DNA of 55,464 nucleotides, taken from assembly GCA_030530925.1 (NCBI GenBank), contig JAUMUA010000005.1, forward strand, positions 1 through 55,464, written 5' to 3'. How positions within the stretch are numbered: the stretch's first letter is position 1; the number at the start of each line of letters is the position of its first letter. The notes under the pieces were generated by a model, which did no database searches, had not been told where the DNA came from, and saw nothing but the letters and a program-made list of their open reading frames with translations. This document shows, in pieces, positions 9,185 through 17,216 of this stretch. Origin of the DNA: Rothia sp. (in: high G+C Gram-positive bacteria) (GTDB lineage: Bacteria; Actinomycetota; Actinomycetes; Actinomycetales; Micrococcaceae). Both the position numbers and the translations under genes were made by a program.

Positions 9185-12100
9185 ATGGCACAGCCATTCG
9201 CATCTCAGCACTATCAAGACCTCGCGCTCCGTTCTCGCAAACTGGTTCGCGAATGGCTCGAAGAAGCACAAACGGTTCCCTCAGACCAAGCAGCCGAAAT
9301 GCTGGCAGGTGTTCTGAAAGACCCCAACGGACTAGATTTCACCGTGGGCTTTGTGGATACCGTTGTGCGACCCGAAGACACCGCAGCAGCCGGTAAGAAC
9401 CTTGGCAAAATTTCTCACTTGGTTCCCGGCTTCTTGCCCTGGTATATGAAGTCAGCGGTTGCCGCAGGTGGTAAAGTAGCAGGTCACTCAGCATGGCCCA
9501 CTGTGCCCCTGGCTCGTAAAATTTTGCGTGAGATGGTCAGCCACCTCATCATTGACGCACGCGACGAGAAACTCGGCCCAGCCATTGAAAAACTCACCGC
9601 AGGCGGCAATAAACTCAACATCAACCTGCTCGGTGAAGCAGTTTTGGGTGATAAAGAAGCTGAGCGTCGTCTAGCAGAAACCCAGCGTTTGCTAGAGCGT
9701 GACGACATCGATTACGTCTCCATTAAAGTGTCAGCTGTTTCTGGTCCCCATTCACACTGGGCGTTTGATGAAGTCGTTAGAGAAGCCGTCACTCGTTTGA
9801 CCCCGCTGTACGAGTTAGCAGCTAACTCGCCCAAGAAAAAATTCATCAATTTGGATATGGAAGAGTACAAAGATCTCGATATGACGATCGCTGTATTCAC
9901 CAAAATCCTTGATCAGCCACACCTGAAAAACCTTGAAGCTGGCATCGTTTTGCAGGCGTACCTACCCGATACCCTCGATGCAATGCAGAAGCTTCAGGGC
10001 TGGGCAGCGCAGCGCGTGGCAGAGGGTGGATCCCGTGTCAAGGTACGCCTTGTCAAGGGCGCAAACCTTTCCATGGAAATCGTTGAAGCGGTTACCCACG
10101 GTTGGGAAACCACCACCTGGGATTCCAAACAGCTCACCGACACCAACTACAAGCGCGTACTCGATTACGCATTGCGCCCTGAGCATACCAAGAACATTCG
10201 CATGGGTGTTGCTGGTCAGAACCTCTTTGACATTGCCTTTGCGTTGCTTCTTGCCGAAGATCGCGGTGTAACAGATGACGTTGAGTTCGAAATGCTCATT
10301 GGCATGGCAGATCAGCTGGGTGAAATCATCCGCCGTCGTGTGGGCCATATTTTGCTCTACACTCCCGTGGTTCGCCCCGAAGAATTTGACGTTGCTATTT
10401 CTTACCTCGTGCGCCGTCTTGAAGAAAACGCATCTAGTGAAAACTTTATGAGCGCCGTCTTCAACCTACACGAGAACGAGGAGCTCTTTGCGCGCGAAGA
10501 ATCGCGCTTTATGCGCTCGCTGAATTCGGTTACCGACGACGTCCCCGGACCTAAGCGCACCCAGAACCGTCAAACCGAAACGGCAGAAAACGTTTTCCGC
10601 CCTCGCTTCGGTTTTGAAAATGCGCCCGATACCGATCCCGCTCTTGAGCCTAACCGCGTGTGGGGTCGCGAGATTCTGGAGCGTTCAAAGAACACTCAGA
10701 TTGGTCTCAAAGCACTGGAGGAGAACAAGCTGGCTTCTGCTGGGGAAGTGCAGCCGCTGATTGATTCGGTCAAGAAAGCTGCTCAGCAATGGGGCACAAA
10801 GCCTGCTGCAGAACGCGCAGCTGTTCTGCGCAAGGTTGCCATTGAAATCGGTGTTCGTCGCGGTGAATTCATGGAAATCATGGCAGCTGAAGCTGGTAAG
10901 ACTCTGGATCAGGGCGATACCGAAGTTTCAGAGGCTATCGATTTTGCGAACTACTACGCGCTACTCGCTGAAGAACTTGAGAAGATGGACGGCGCAACCC
11001 ATGAGCCTGTTGAGCTCACTATGGTGGTCCCTCCATGGAATTTTCCCACGGCGATCCCTGCCGGTGGCGTTTTGGCGGCTCTTGCTGCCGGTTCGGGTGT
11101 CATCTTCAAGCCCGCAACTCTTACCGCATGTACCGGTGCGTTGATTGCTGAGACCATGTGGAGCGCCGGAGTTCCCCGCGAGTTGCTTCGTCTCATTAAA
11201 GTTACAGACAAAGACGCTGGTCAGAAACTCATTTCCTCACCTCAGATTGATCGGCTGATCTTGACCGGTGGCTATGAAACCGCAGAAATGTTCCGTTCAT
11301 GGCGCAAGGATCTTCCGCTATTTGGTGAGACTTCGGGCAAGAACTCGATTATCGTGACCCCTAACGCAGACCTTGACCTAGCGGTCAAGGACGTCGTGCA
11401 GTCGGCGTTTGGTCACGCAGGGCAGAAGTGTTCGGCGGCATCCACGGTAATTTTGGTGGGGTCGGTGGCAACATCAGAGCGCTTCCATCACCAGTTGCTC
11501 GACGCCGTGCGCTCACTTCACGTAGCATACCCACAGGATATTGAAACTGAGATGGGTCCGATTGTGGCTCCTGCCGAAGGCAAGCTCCTTCGCGGTTTGA
11601 CCACGCTAGGTGAGGGGGAGCGGTGGGCTATTGAGCCTCGTCAGCTCGATGATAGCGGCAAGCTCTGGTCACCCGGCGTGCGCTCTGGGGTGCAACCCGG
11701 TTCTGAGTACCACCTGACCGAATACTTCGGTCCGATCCTGGGTGTGATGACCGCAAAGACCCTTGAAGAAGCTATTGAGTTGCAGAACGCTACAGATTAC
11801 GGTTTGACTGCCGGTTTGCACTCGCTTGATTCAGAAGAATTGGCTCTGTGGCTTTCAAAGGTGCAGGCGGGTAACCTCTACGTAAACCGCGGCATCACCG
11901 GCGCGATCGTGCGTCGTCAGCCCTTTGGTGGTTGGAAGAAATCTACCGTGGGTTCAGGCACCAAGGCAGGGGGACCCAACTACTTGGTGGCACTCTCCAA
12001 CTGGAAGAGTGCAGAGTCAACCAGCACCGCAGCTCCTACTTCTGCTGCTGTACGCGAGACTCTGGCGGCGGTTCGCGAACCATCTGCTATGGATCACAGC

Positions 12101-12667
12101 GATTTTGAGAAGCTGTTGCGCGCCGCTGGTTCTGACTCCATGGCGTGGAACTCTGAGTTCAGCATTGGGCATGACCCTAGCCAGCTAGGTGTGGAGCGCA
12201 ATATCTTGCGTTACGTTCCTCAGTCAGCTCAAATTCGTGCGGATTCTTCGGTTAAAACGATTGACGTTTTGCGTGTGGTTCTTGCAGGTCTTGCCGCTGG
12301 CGCACCTGTGTACCTCTCGGTGGCAAACGAGCTACCGATTGCGGTGGCTGGAACTTTGGAGAATCACGGTGTCAAGATTTCGGTGCAGAGCGATGACGAA
12401 TACCGCCAGTGGCTGACTCAGCATGCAAAGACCGACGCCCGCCAGCTCGAAGGTACCCCTCTAGAAGGTATGCGTATTCGTTTTGTGGGCTCGGATTCAG
12501 CTTCGATTTTCAAAGCGTTGGACGGACGCCCCGACGTTGCGGTGTACACTCAGCCGGTGACCGAAGCGGGCCGTATTGAGATGCTCCCGTTCGTCAAGGA
12601 ACAGGCTGTCTCAATCACTGCACACCGTTTTGGTAACCCCAACCGATTCTCAGAACTGATCATCTAA
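9185..12667 (+). CDS. putA: Bifunctional proline dehydrogenase / L-glutamate gamma-semialdehyde dehydrogenase
   Basis: It converts proline to glutamate in two steps: FAD-dependent oxidation to pyrroline-5-carboxylate, then NAD-dependent aldehyde oxidation. The chosen ATG at 9185 has AGAGGAG (9173-9179) upstream and gives 1160 residues; a longer frame from 9101 has no such site. Proline dehydrogenase occupies about residues 50-480. The aldehyde dehydrogenase half shows the catalytic Glu at about 715 (LFGETSGKNS) and catalytic Cys at about 749 (GQKCSAAS). The last 150 residues extend beyond the dehydrogenase and are less conserved. There is no N-terminal DNA-binding domain of the Escherichia coli PutA type, so regulation is probably by the divergent LysR protein. 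A bifunctional PutA of similar size is known in Corynebacterium. Confidence 0.96.
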   Translation: MAQPFASQHYQDLALRSRKLVREWLEEAQTVPSDQAAEMLAGVLKDPNGLDFTVGFVDTVVRPEDTAAAGKNLGKISHLVPGFLPWYMKSAVAAGGKVAGHSAWPTVPLARKILREMVSHLIIDARDEKLGPAIEKLTAGGNKLNINLLGEAVLGDKEAERRLAETQRLLERDDIDYVSIKVSAVSGPHSHWAFDEVVREAVTRLTPLYELAANSPKKKFINLDMEEYKDLDMTIAVFTKILDQPHLKNLEAGIVLQAYLPDTLDAMQKLQGWAAQRVAEGGSRVKVRLVKGANLSMEIVEAVTHGWETTTWDSKQLTDTNYKRVLDYALRPEHTKNIRMGVAGQNLFDIAFALLLAEDRGVTDDVEFEMLIGMADQLGEIIRRRVGHILLYTPVVRPEEFDVAISYLVRRLEENASSENFMSAVFNLHENEELFAREESRFMRSLNSVTDDVPGPKRTQNRQTETAENVFRPRFGFENAPDTDPALEPNRVWGREILERSKNTQIGLKALEENKLASAGEVQPLIDSVKKAAQQWGTKPAAERAAVLRKVAIEIGVRRGEFMEIMAAEAGKTLDQGDTEVSEAIDFANYYALLAEELEKMDGATHEPVELTMVVPPWNFPTAIPAGGVLAALAAGSGVIFKPATLTACTGALIAETMWSAGVPRELLRLIKVTDKDAGQKLISSPQIDRLILTGGYETAEMFRSWRKDLPLFGETSGKNSIIVTPNADLDLAVKDVVQSAFGHAGQKCSAASTVILVGSVATSERFHHQLLDAVRSLHVAYPQDIETEMGPIVAPAEGKLLRGLTTLGEGERWAIEPRQLDDSGKLWSPGVRSGVQPGSEYHLTEYFGPILGVMTAKTLEEAIELQNATDYGLTAGLHSLDSEELALWLSKVQAGNLYVNRGITGAIVRRQPFGGWKKSTVGSGTKAGGPNYLVALSNWKSAESTSTAAPTSAAVRETLAAVREPSAMDHSDFEKLLRAAGSDSMAWNSEFSIGHDPSQLGVERNILRYVPQSAQIRADSSVKTIDVLRVVLAGLAAGAPVYLSVANELPIAVAGTLENHGVKISVQSDDEYRQWLTQHAKTDARQLEGTPLEGMRIRFVGSDSASIFKALDGRPDVAVYTQPVTEAGRIEMLPFVKEQAVSITAHRFGNPNRFSELII

Positions 12668-12699
12668 TCAATTGATGGCATGAGGTAAAAACTCATAGT

Positions 12700-12740
12700 A
12701 GCGGAGCTTGACTCAGATGGGTGGAGCTCCGCTGTGTTTT
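12700..12740 (+). terminator. Terminator of putA
   Basis: AGCGGAGCT (12700-12708) pairs perfectly with AGCTCCGCT (12725-12733) and is followed by GTGTTTT. It begins 33 bases after the putA stop. A smaller TGAG/CTCA hairpin lies just before it. Confidence 0.75.
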
Positions 12741-12962
12741 CTGGGCAGAGTGTGGGATGAACACTTAAAAGGGTTGCAAGAAATCGTCAAAAGATTCTCT
12801 CCCAAGTTCATGAAGCTCACGCCTGTATGCGATACTTAATGTGAGCGCAATCGCTTTATGGTGATTGTTCTACCACCACAGGGTAAGGCAAGCGTTGGTA
12901 TCCGTTTTGGTTGATGACGATCAGCGGTAAAGCCAGCGCTTACATACGAAAGGAAAGTCTCT
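12741..12962 (+). other. gcvH leader region
   Basis: This gap must hold the gcvH promoter. A good ribosome-binding site (AAAGGA, 12949-12954) precedes the ATG. I looked for the conserved parts of a glycine riboswitch and did not see them. No open frame of note. Confidence 0.4.
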
Positions 12963-13349
12963 ATGAGCGATGTACCCGCAAATCTTTCTTACACCGCAGA
13001 GCACGAATGGGTTTCTGCTGTAACTGCAGATGGCACCGTTCGCATCGGCATTACCGATCACGCGCAGGACGCCTTGGGCGACGTCGTGTACGTTGATCTA
13101 CCCGAGGTTGGCGAGACTCTCGAAGCTAACTCCACTTTCGGTGAAGTTGAATCAACCAAGTCAGTTTCAGATCTTTTTGCTCCCATTAACGGTGAAATCG
13201 TCAAGATCAACGATGCTCTTGAAGGTGCTCCCGAGCTACTCAACTCCGATCCTTACGGCGAAGGCTGGTTGATCGAGGTTAAGCCTGAGAACGAAGGGGA
13301 CTTGGAGAACCTCTTGGACGCCGAAGCTTACAAGGCTGAAATCGCCTAA
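12963..13349 (+). CDS. gcvH: Glycine cleavage system H protein
   Basis: 128 residues, the usual size. It is the lipoyl carrier that shuttles the aminomethyl group between the P and T proteins and returns reducing equivalents to the L protein. The lipoylated Lys is residue 66 in the block GEVESTKSVSDLFAP. The N-terminal HEWV segment is typical. It stands alone here: no gcvP or gcvT is in the window. A neighbouring garA-like gene and two MerR genes reproduce the order seen in mycobacteria (gcvH-garA-ftsR). It is closed by its own terminator, so it is a separate transcription unit from the FHA gene. Confidence 0.97.
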   Translation: MSDVPANLSYTAEHEWVSAVTADGTVRIGITDHAQDALGDVVYVDLPEVGETLEANSTFGEVESTKSVSDLFAPINGEIVKINDALEGAPELLNSDPYGEGWLIEVKPENEGDLENLLDAEAYKAEIA

Positions 13350-13378
13350 TAATCTTCTGAGGCCATCATCTTCACAAG

Positions 13379-13420
13379 CCGTCGGCATACTTTTTGTGAT
13401 GCCGGCGGTTTTTGTTTTTT
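13379..13420 (+). terminator. Terminator of gcvH
   Basis: CCGTCGGCAT (13379-13388) pairs with ATGCCGGCGG (13399-13408) with one G-T wobble. It is followed by TTTTTGTTTTTT. Confidence 0.9.
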
Positions 13421-13589
13421 AAAATTGTTGCCAAGACCTGCATTAATCGCAGTTACTAGCTAAGATTAGACTCTAGGTTCAATGTTTACCGATTTGTGAC
13501 TATTGAACTGACTCATTTACCCCGCCATTATCAATAACTCTGAACCACTGAAGTTGATTGATTTCATCTCTTTTTCAAGGAAGTACTAG

Positions 13590-14042
13590 ATGCCTAATCA
13601 CGAGGCGCATCCGCAGACCTCAGCCATGAACGCTATTGTGGCTACTGCACAAAATGGTGGCTACAATTCGTATGCTCCCACCCCCGAAGAACTCTCGGCG
13701 ATTGCTACGTTGCCTGAGGGCTCTGCTCTTTTGATTGGTACCAATGGTGAGCTTCGTGGTGCACGTTTCTTGCTCAGCGTTGAAACGGATGAAACCGGCG
13801 CGGTTAAACCTATTGTTGCTGGTCGTAACCCCAATGCAGATTTGTATATTAACGATGTAACTGTTTCGCGTCAGCATGCTGTGTTCTTGCCAAATGCGGG
13901 TACTTTTGTGTTGACCGACAACAACTCGCTCAACGGTACCTATGTTAACGGTGACCGTGTTGATAACGCTTACCTGCAAAATGGTGCCCAAATTTATATT
14001 GGCAAATTCCACTTTGCCTTCTTCTTGGGAACCGGTAAGTAA
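13590..14042 (+). CDS. garA: GarA/OdhI-like FHA-domain protein
   Basis: 150 residues. A C-terminal forkhead-associated domain (about 72-145) shows the phosphothreonine-binding residues: GR at 78-79, SRQH at 93-96 and SLNGTYVN at 113-120. The order gcvH-FHA-MerR matches mycobacterial garA. GarA/OdhI in other actinobacteria binds and inhibits 2-oxoglutarate dehydrogenase. It is switched off when a Thr in an N-terminal ETTS motif is phosphorylated by PknB or PknG. Here the N-terminus has no ETTS motif, although the start (ATG with AAGGAA seven bases upstream) looks right. Regulation may therefore differ, or other N-terminal Thr/Ser residues may serve. The stop overlaps the next start by one base (TAATG), so it is translationally coupled to the ftsR-like gene. 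Confidence 0.85.
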   Translation: MPNHEAHPQTSAMNAIVATAQNGGYNSYAPTPEELSAIATLPEGSALLIGTNGELRGARFLLSVETDETGAVKPIVAGRNPNADLYINDVTVSRQHAVFLPNAGTFVLTDNNSLNGTYVNGDRVDNAYLQNGAQIYIGKFHFAFFLGTGK

Positions 14043-14854
14043 TGTCTGATTCCTCTGAATCTCAGCAACCACACGAGGCTCTCAACAATGCCTCTCACAC
14101 TGAAACCATGGCTCAAAAAGATAAAACTATTGGCCAGGTTCTCAGTGCGCTGGACGTAGATTTTCCGGGGATTAGCGCTTCAAAGATTCGTTTCTTAGAA
14201 GATAAAGGTTTGGTGCATCCGCAGCGAACCAATACCGGTTATCGCAAGTACTCTGTTCAAGATATTGAGCAGTTGCGCTATATTCTCACGTTACAGCGCG
14301 AGCAGTATTTACCCCTGCGTGTTATCAAAGAAAAGATTGAGAACGGCGATTTTGGGGCTGCTAAAAACACCACTGATACCCAGCAGGGTAAGACTTCTGA
14401 AGTTCAGGACGACGCCGCAGCCAGCGCTGAGAGTCGGCAACCAGCTGTAGAGGTTGCCCCCGTTGCCCATGAGCTAGAAGGCATTGAAGGTTCAGGTAAC
14501 ACCTACTCTTTGCGTGAGCTTTCGGCTGCAACGGGTGCTGATTTGCCGCTGTTGCGCGAGCTTATTAACTTTGGTCTGATTCGAGAGACAGACGGGGTGT
14601 ACGACGATTACGACGTCGTCATTACCAAGGTATGCTCGCAACTTACTGCGCACGGACTTCAGCCTCGGCACTTGCGCCAGTTTAGGGCAGCTGCCGAACG
14701 TGAGGTGGGCTTGGTGGAAACTGCCATTGCTCCTCTGGCGTCGCGTAAAGATAGCGAGTCGCGGGCAAAAGCGGCAGCGCGTGCGTCAGAAATTGCGCAA
14801 TTGAACCTGCGCTTGCACATGGCGTTGGTGGCATCGTCTATGCCGGAGTTCTAA
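14042..14854 (+). CDS. ftsR: MerR-family regulator, FtsR-like
   Basis: 270 residues. A MerR winged-helix region (about 30-100) includes SASKIRFLEDKGLVHPQRT and GYRKYSVQDIEQLRYILTLQ. An Ala/Glu-rich linker follows, then a conserved C-terminal half (about 150-250) with a second helix-turn-helix-like block (TYSLRELSAATGADLPLLREL). In Corynebacterium and Mycobacterium the protein at this position (FtsR, Rv1828) activates ftsZ transcription. The same role is plausible here because ftsZ is in this window and has a leader region of about 200 bases. The start overlaps the upstream stop (TAATG). There are no Cys residues of the metal-sensing MerR type. Confidence 0.82.
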   Translation: MSDSSESQQPHEALNNASHTETMAQKDKTIGQVLSALDVDFPGISASKIRFLEDKGLVHPQRTNTGYRKYSVQDIEQLRYILTLQREQYLPLRVIKEKIENGDFGAAKNTTDTQQGKTSEVQDDAAASAESRQPAVEVAPVAHELEGIEGSGNTYSLRELSAATGADLPLLRELINFGLIRETDGVYDDYDVVITKVCSQLTAHGLQPRHLRQFRAAAEREVGLVETAIAPLASRKDSESRAKAAARASEIAQLNLRLHMALVASSMPEF

Positions 14855-15010
14855 AACTTCTGCAGTATCTGATGCTCAACACGCAGGGCAGTTACATGAT
14901 TTAACACACCTAACTTATCGGGTGCGCAAAAGCAGATTAACCGGGTTTTGCGTTGGTATGCCGGTATTATTGCTAGAGTCCCACTTTTCGTCGATGGTAA
15001 GGAACACCAC

Positions 15011-15685
15011 ATGGTAGCTGATGAGAATTCGGGTGCACAGCACGCCGTTTCACCCATTCGGTCTTTGAACACCGCTACCGGTGTCTTTGAAGCATCGATG
15101 GATCAACCGCTTCTAGGTTTTGACGCCGTCATGCCGGTTGAACCTCCTCACGGTGAGCAGGGTGTTCTGTTTTCAGACCCTATGTCTCTAGTGGACGAAA
15201 ACTTGGGTTACCGCGGTCCTACCGCATGCAAAGCCGCAGGCATTACCTACCGTCAGCTGGATTATTGGGCTCGTACCGGTTTGGTGACGCCCACTGTGCG
15301 TTCGGCGTCGGGTTCAGGCTCACAGCGGTTGTACTCTTTCCGCGATGTCCTGGTGTTGAAAATCGTTAAGCGCTTGCTCGATACCGGTGTATCTCTTCAG
15401 CAAATTCGCACTTCGGTTGAGCATCTGCATAGTCGCGGCGTGGAAGACCTCTCTGGTATTACGCTCATGAGCGATGGTATTTCGGTCTACGAATGCACCT
15501 CACCGAACGAAGTAATTGATCTTGTTCAAGCAGGGCAGGGCGTCTTTGGTATTGCCATTGGTCGCGTCTGGCGCGAACTTGAAACCAATCTGGCTAATCT
15601 CCCCGGTGAAAGCACTCAGGCTCTTGAAGAAGATGTTCTGGATGAACTTTCAGCGCGCCGTGCACAGCGAGTTTCTGGCGCCTAG
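15011..15685 (+). CDS. MerR-family transcriptional regulator (Rv1830-like)
   Basis: 224 residues from the ATG at 15011, supported by AAGGA seven bases upstream; a longer frame from a TTG at 14948 lacks a ribosome-binding site. The MerR helix-turn-helix covers about residues 70-140, with GPTACKAAGITYRQLDYWAR and SQRLYSFRDVLVLKIVKRLL. A C-terminal dimer and effector part follows, with no metal-binding Cys pair. In mycobacteria this paralogue follows ftsR after a bifunctional-nuclease gene (Rv1829). Here only 156 bases separate the two MerR genes, so that gene is absent. Target unknown. Confidence 0.85.
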   Translation: MVADENSGAQHAVSPIRSLNTATGVFEASMDQPLLGFDAVMPVEPPHGEQGVLFSDPMSLVDENLGYRGPTACKAAGITYRQLDYWARTGLVTPTVRSASGSGSQRLYSFRDVLVLKIVKRLLDTGVSLQQIRTSVEHLHSRGVEDLSGITLMSDGISVYECTSPNEVIDLVQAGQGVFGIAIGRVWRELETNLANLPGESTQALEEDVLDELSARRAQRVSGA

Positions 15686-15700
15686 CACCTCTTAAACTTC

Positions 15701-15737
15701 AAGGGGGCTGCTCATCGAATTGATGAGCAGCCCCCTT
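15701..15737. terminator. Perfect hairpin between convergent MerR and ParA genes
   Basis: AAGGGGGCTGCTCATC (15701-15716) pairs over all 16 bp with 15722-15737, with a 5-base loop. It lies between two converging stop codons, so it is a likely bidirectional terminator, though neither side has a clear T-tract. Confidence 0.75.
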
Positions 15738-15771
15738 GGCGTCTAAGCAATGGGTTCAAATGCAGACAGGC

Positions 15772-16905
15772 TTATGAGGTCCACGGAATTTTGCGATCAA
15801 GCAATCCATCGAGCAGTGCGCTCAGCTTCTGAGCAAAATCATTGGAGCTCTCAGCGGGCCAAAAATGCACGGGGTATGCGGATCCTTGAATTCGCTGAAA
15901 CTCGTTGAACGCGGGCAAAACGGGCTCAGCCACTAAATCGCCAAAGAGAGTTTTCATCTCTTCAATACGGTAAACGTGCTCGGGGTTTTCAAGTTTTGCC
16001 ATGTTGACCACTACGGACGCCGACTCCACCGAGTACTTGTTGTTTTCCTCAAAACGGGCGATAGCGCGAAGAGTGCGCTCGGTGCCCGCCACAGAAAACA
16101 ACGACGGCTCGGCAATGGAGATGACGCGATCGGAGCTAGCCCACGCCATAGAGGTGAGATTTCCCAACGTGGGTGGGCAGTCAATGAGCACCAAGTCGTA
16201 ATCTTCTACCTCGTCGTCGAGGAGCTGGCGCAAGCGTGGCAGGGCTCGCTTAAACGTCAGATTTTCTAAGGTATTGGATGCCGCCGATCCGCGTACCACG
16301 TCAATGGAACCTACTGAGGCGCTCCAATCGGAGGGCGCTGTGTTGTCCTCGGCTATCTCATCTGATTCGTTGTCAAACTCGTCTTCGTACTCAGCTTCGG
16401 GAGCCTGGTCGGTGACGTATTCGTAGCCTTCATCGAGCTCGTCATAACCGTCTTCAGCGGTAGCATCGTCGGCGTCGTCTTCGAACAGTTCTTCGCGGTC
16501 CTCTAAATAATCGTCGGCCTCTAAATGCTCGCCGTCCTCTAAATCTTCGCGATCATACTCGGATTCATCGTCAAACTCGGCGTCATCTTCAAATTCATCA
16601 TCTTCAGAGAATTCCTGCGCCTCAGTTTGCAGCTGGTTCTCGATTACTGTTGCCTCAGCAAGCGCATTCCAGCCAGAGGGCACAACTTCAGCAGAGAGAT
16701 TAAATTTCTTGGGAGATTTGAGCATGGTTCCAATCTCGGTACCACCCTCACCAATGAAGAGACCTGTGCTGGCATCGCCGTGGGGATCCATATCAATCAC
16801 CAACACGTGCTTTCCAGCAGCGAGTGCCGCCGACGCCAAACCAAGAGTCACAGAGGTTTTGCCTACGCCACCTTTAAGGCTACTGATACTCACAATAAGA
16901 GGCAT
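15772..16905 (-). CDS. ParA-family ATPase with a long acidic insertion
   Basis: 377 residues. The deviant Walker A is at 11-18 (KGGVGKTS), the second Asp block at 38-46 (DMDPHGDAS), and Walker B at 238-245 (LVLIDCPP). These are hallmarks of ParA/MinD-type ATPases that position DNA or protein cargo. Between about residues 96 and 190, just before the strand that leads into Walker B, lies a stretch in which about half of residues are Asp or Glu, with many Tyr and Phe. Ordinary ParA proteins lack it, and the nucleotide-binding core is otherwise intact. There is no parB beside it and no parS-like repeats were noticed, so the chromosomal parA of the origin region is unlikely. An orphan cargo-positioning ATPase is more probable. 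ATG start; transcribed alone, convergent with the MerR gene. Confidence 0.85.
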   Translation of the reverse strand: MPLIVSISSLKGGVGKTSVTLGLASAALAAGKHVLVIDMDPHGDASTGLFIGEGGTEIGTMLKSPKKFNLSAEVVPSGWNALAEATVIENQLQTEAQEFSEDDEFEDDAEFDDESEYDREDLEDGEHLEADDYLEDREELFEDDADDATAEDGYDELDEGYEYVTDQAPEAEYEDEFDNESDEIAEDNTAPSDWSASVGSIDVVRGSAASNTLENLTFKRALPRLRQLLDDEVEDYDLVLIDCPPTLGNLTSMAWASSDRVISIAEPSLFSVAGTERTLRAIARFEENNKYSVESASVVVNMAKLENPEHVYRIEEMKTLFGDLVAEPVLPAFNEFQRIQGSAYPVHFWPAESSNDFAQKLSALLDGLLDRKIPWTS

Positions 16906-17216
16906 AAAGATGGTCCCCCAACCAGATTGAAAAGATTCGAAAATGAATCATGTAAGAGTCTATGTAATGCTACCGAATCTTGGGGAATTCCCAGGGTAGC
17001 CCTGCCAAAAAAACGCAGAAGTGGGGGTGAGAGTTCAATAAAAATGCGCCGAATCTTAAAAACTACTTAATGTTGGCTCATTTTGTGGGACAAACACGTA
17101 AACAATGGCGCTAATTCTGTATTCGGTTTCTCAATGCCGTACGGTTATATTATCCAATTCACAACGGAGTGAATTAGTCTCTAAAACCACCCATATGGTG
17201 AGAGGATCAAATCTGT
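16906..17216 (+). promoter_or_regulatory. Divergent parA / pyc promoter region
   Basis: This 311-base gap has no credible gene. A candidate pyc promoter is TTCGGT (17122-17127) and TATATT (17146-17151) with 18-base spacing, ending about 65 bases before the pyc ATG. Small inverted repeats (GGGAATTCCC near 16982 and AGGGTAGCCCT just after) lie nearer the parA side. AGAGG precedes the pyc start by 11 bases. Confidence 0.45.

Noticed and set aside
12741..12962. Glycine riboswitch ahead of gcvH
   Set aside because: The conserved tandem aptamer core sequences were not found; only the gap and a normal ribosome-binding site are seen.
14948..15010. Longer start (TTG 14948) for the second MerR gene
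   Set aside because: There is no ribosome-binding site before it, and the ATG at 15011 has AAGGA at proper spacing.
16229..16264. tRNA or other structured RNA genes in the window
   Set aside because: No cloverleaf-like sequence or rRNA segment was recognised anywhere; GC-rich stretches such as this one are coding.
15772..16905. Chromosome-partition parA with parB and parS
   Set aside because: No parB gene is adjacent, no parS-like palindromes were noticed, and neighbours are metabolic and regulatory genes, not origin-region genes.
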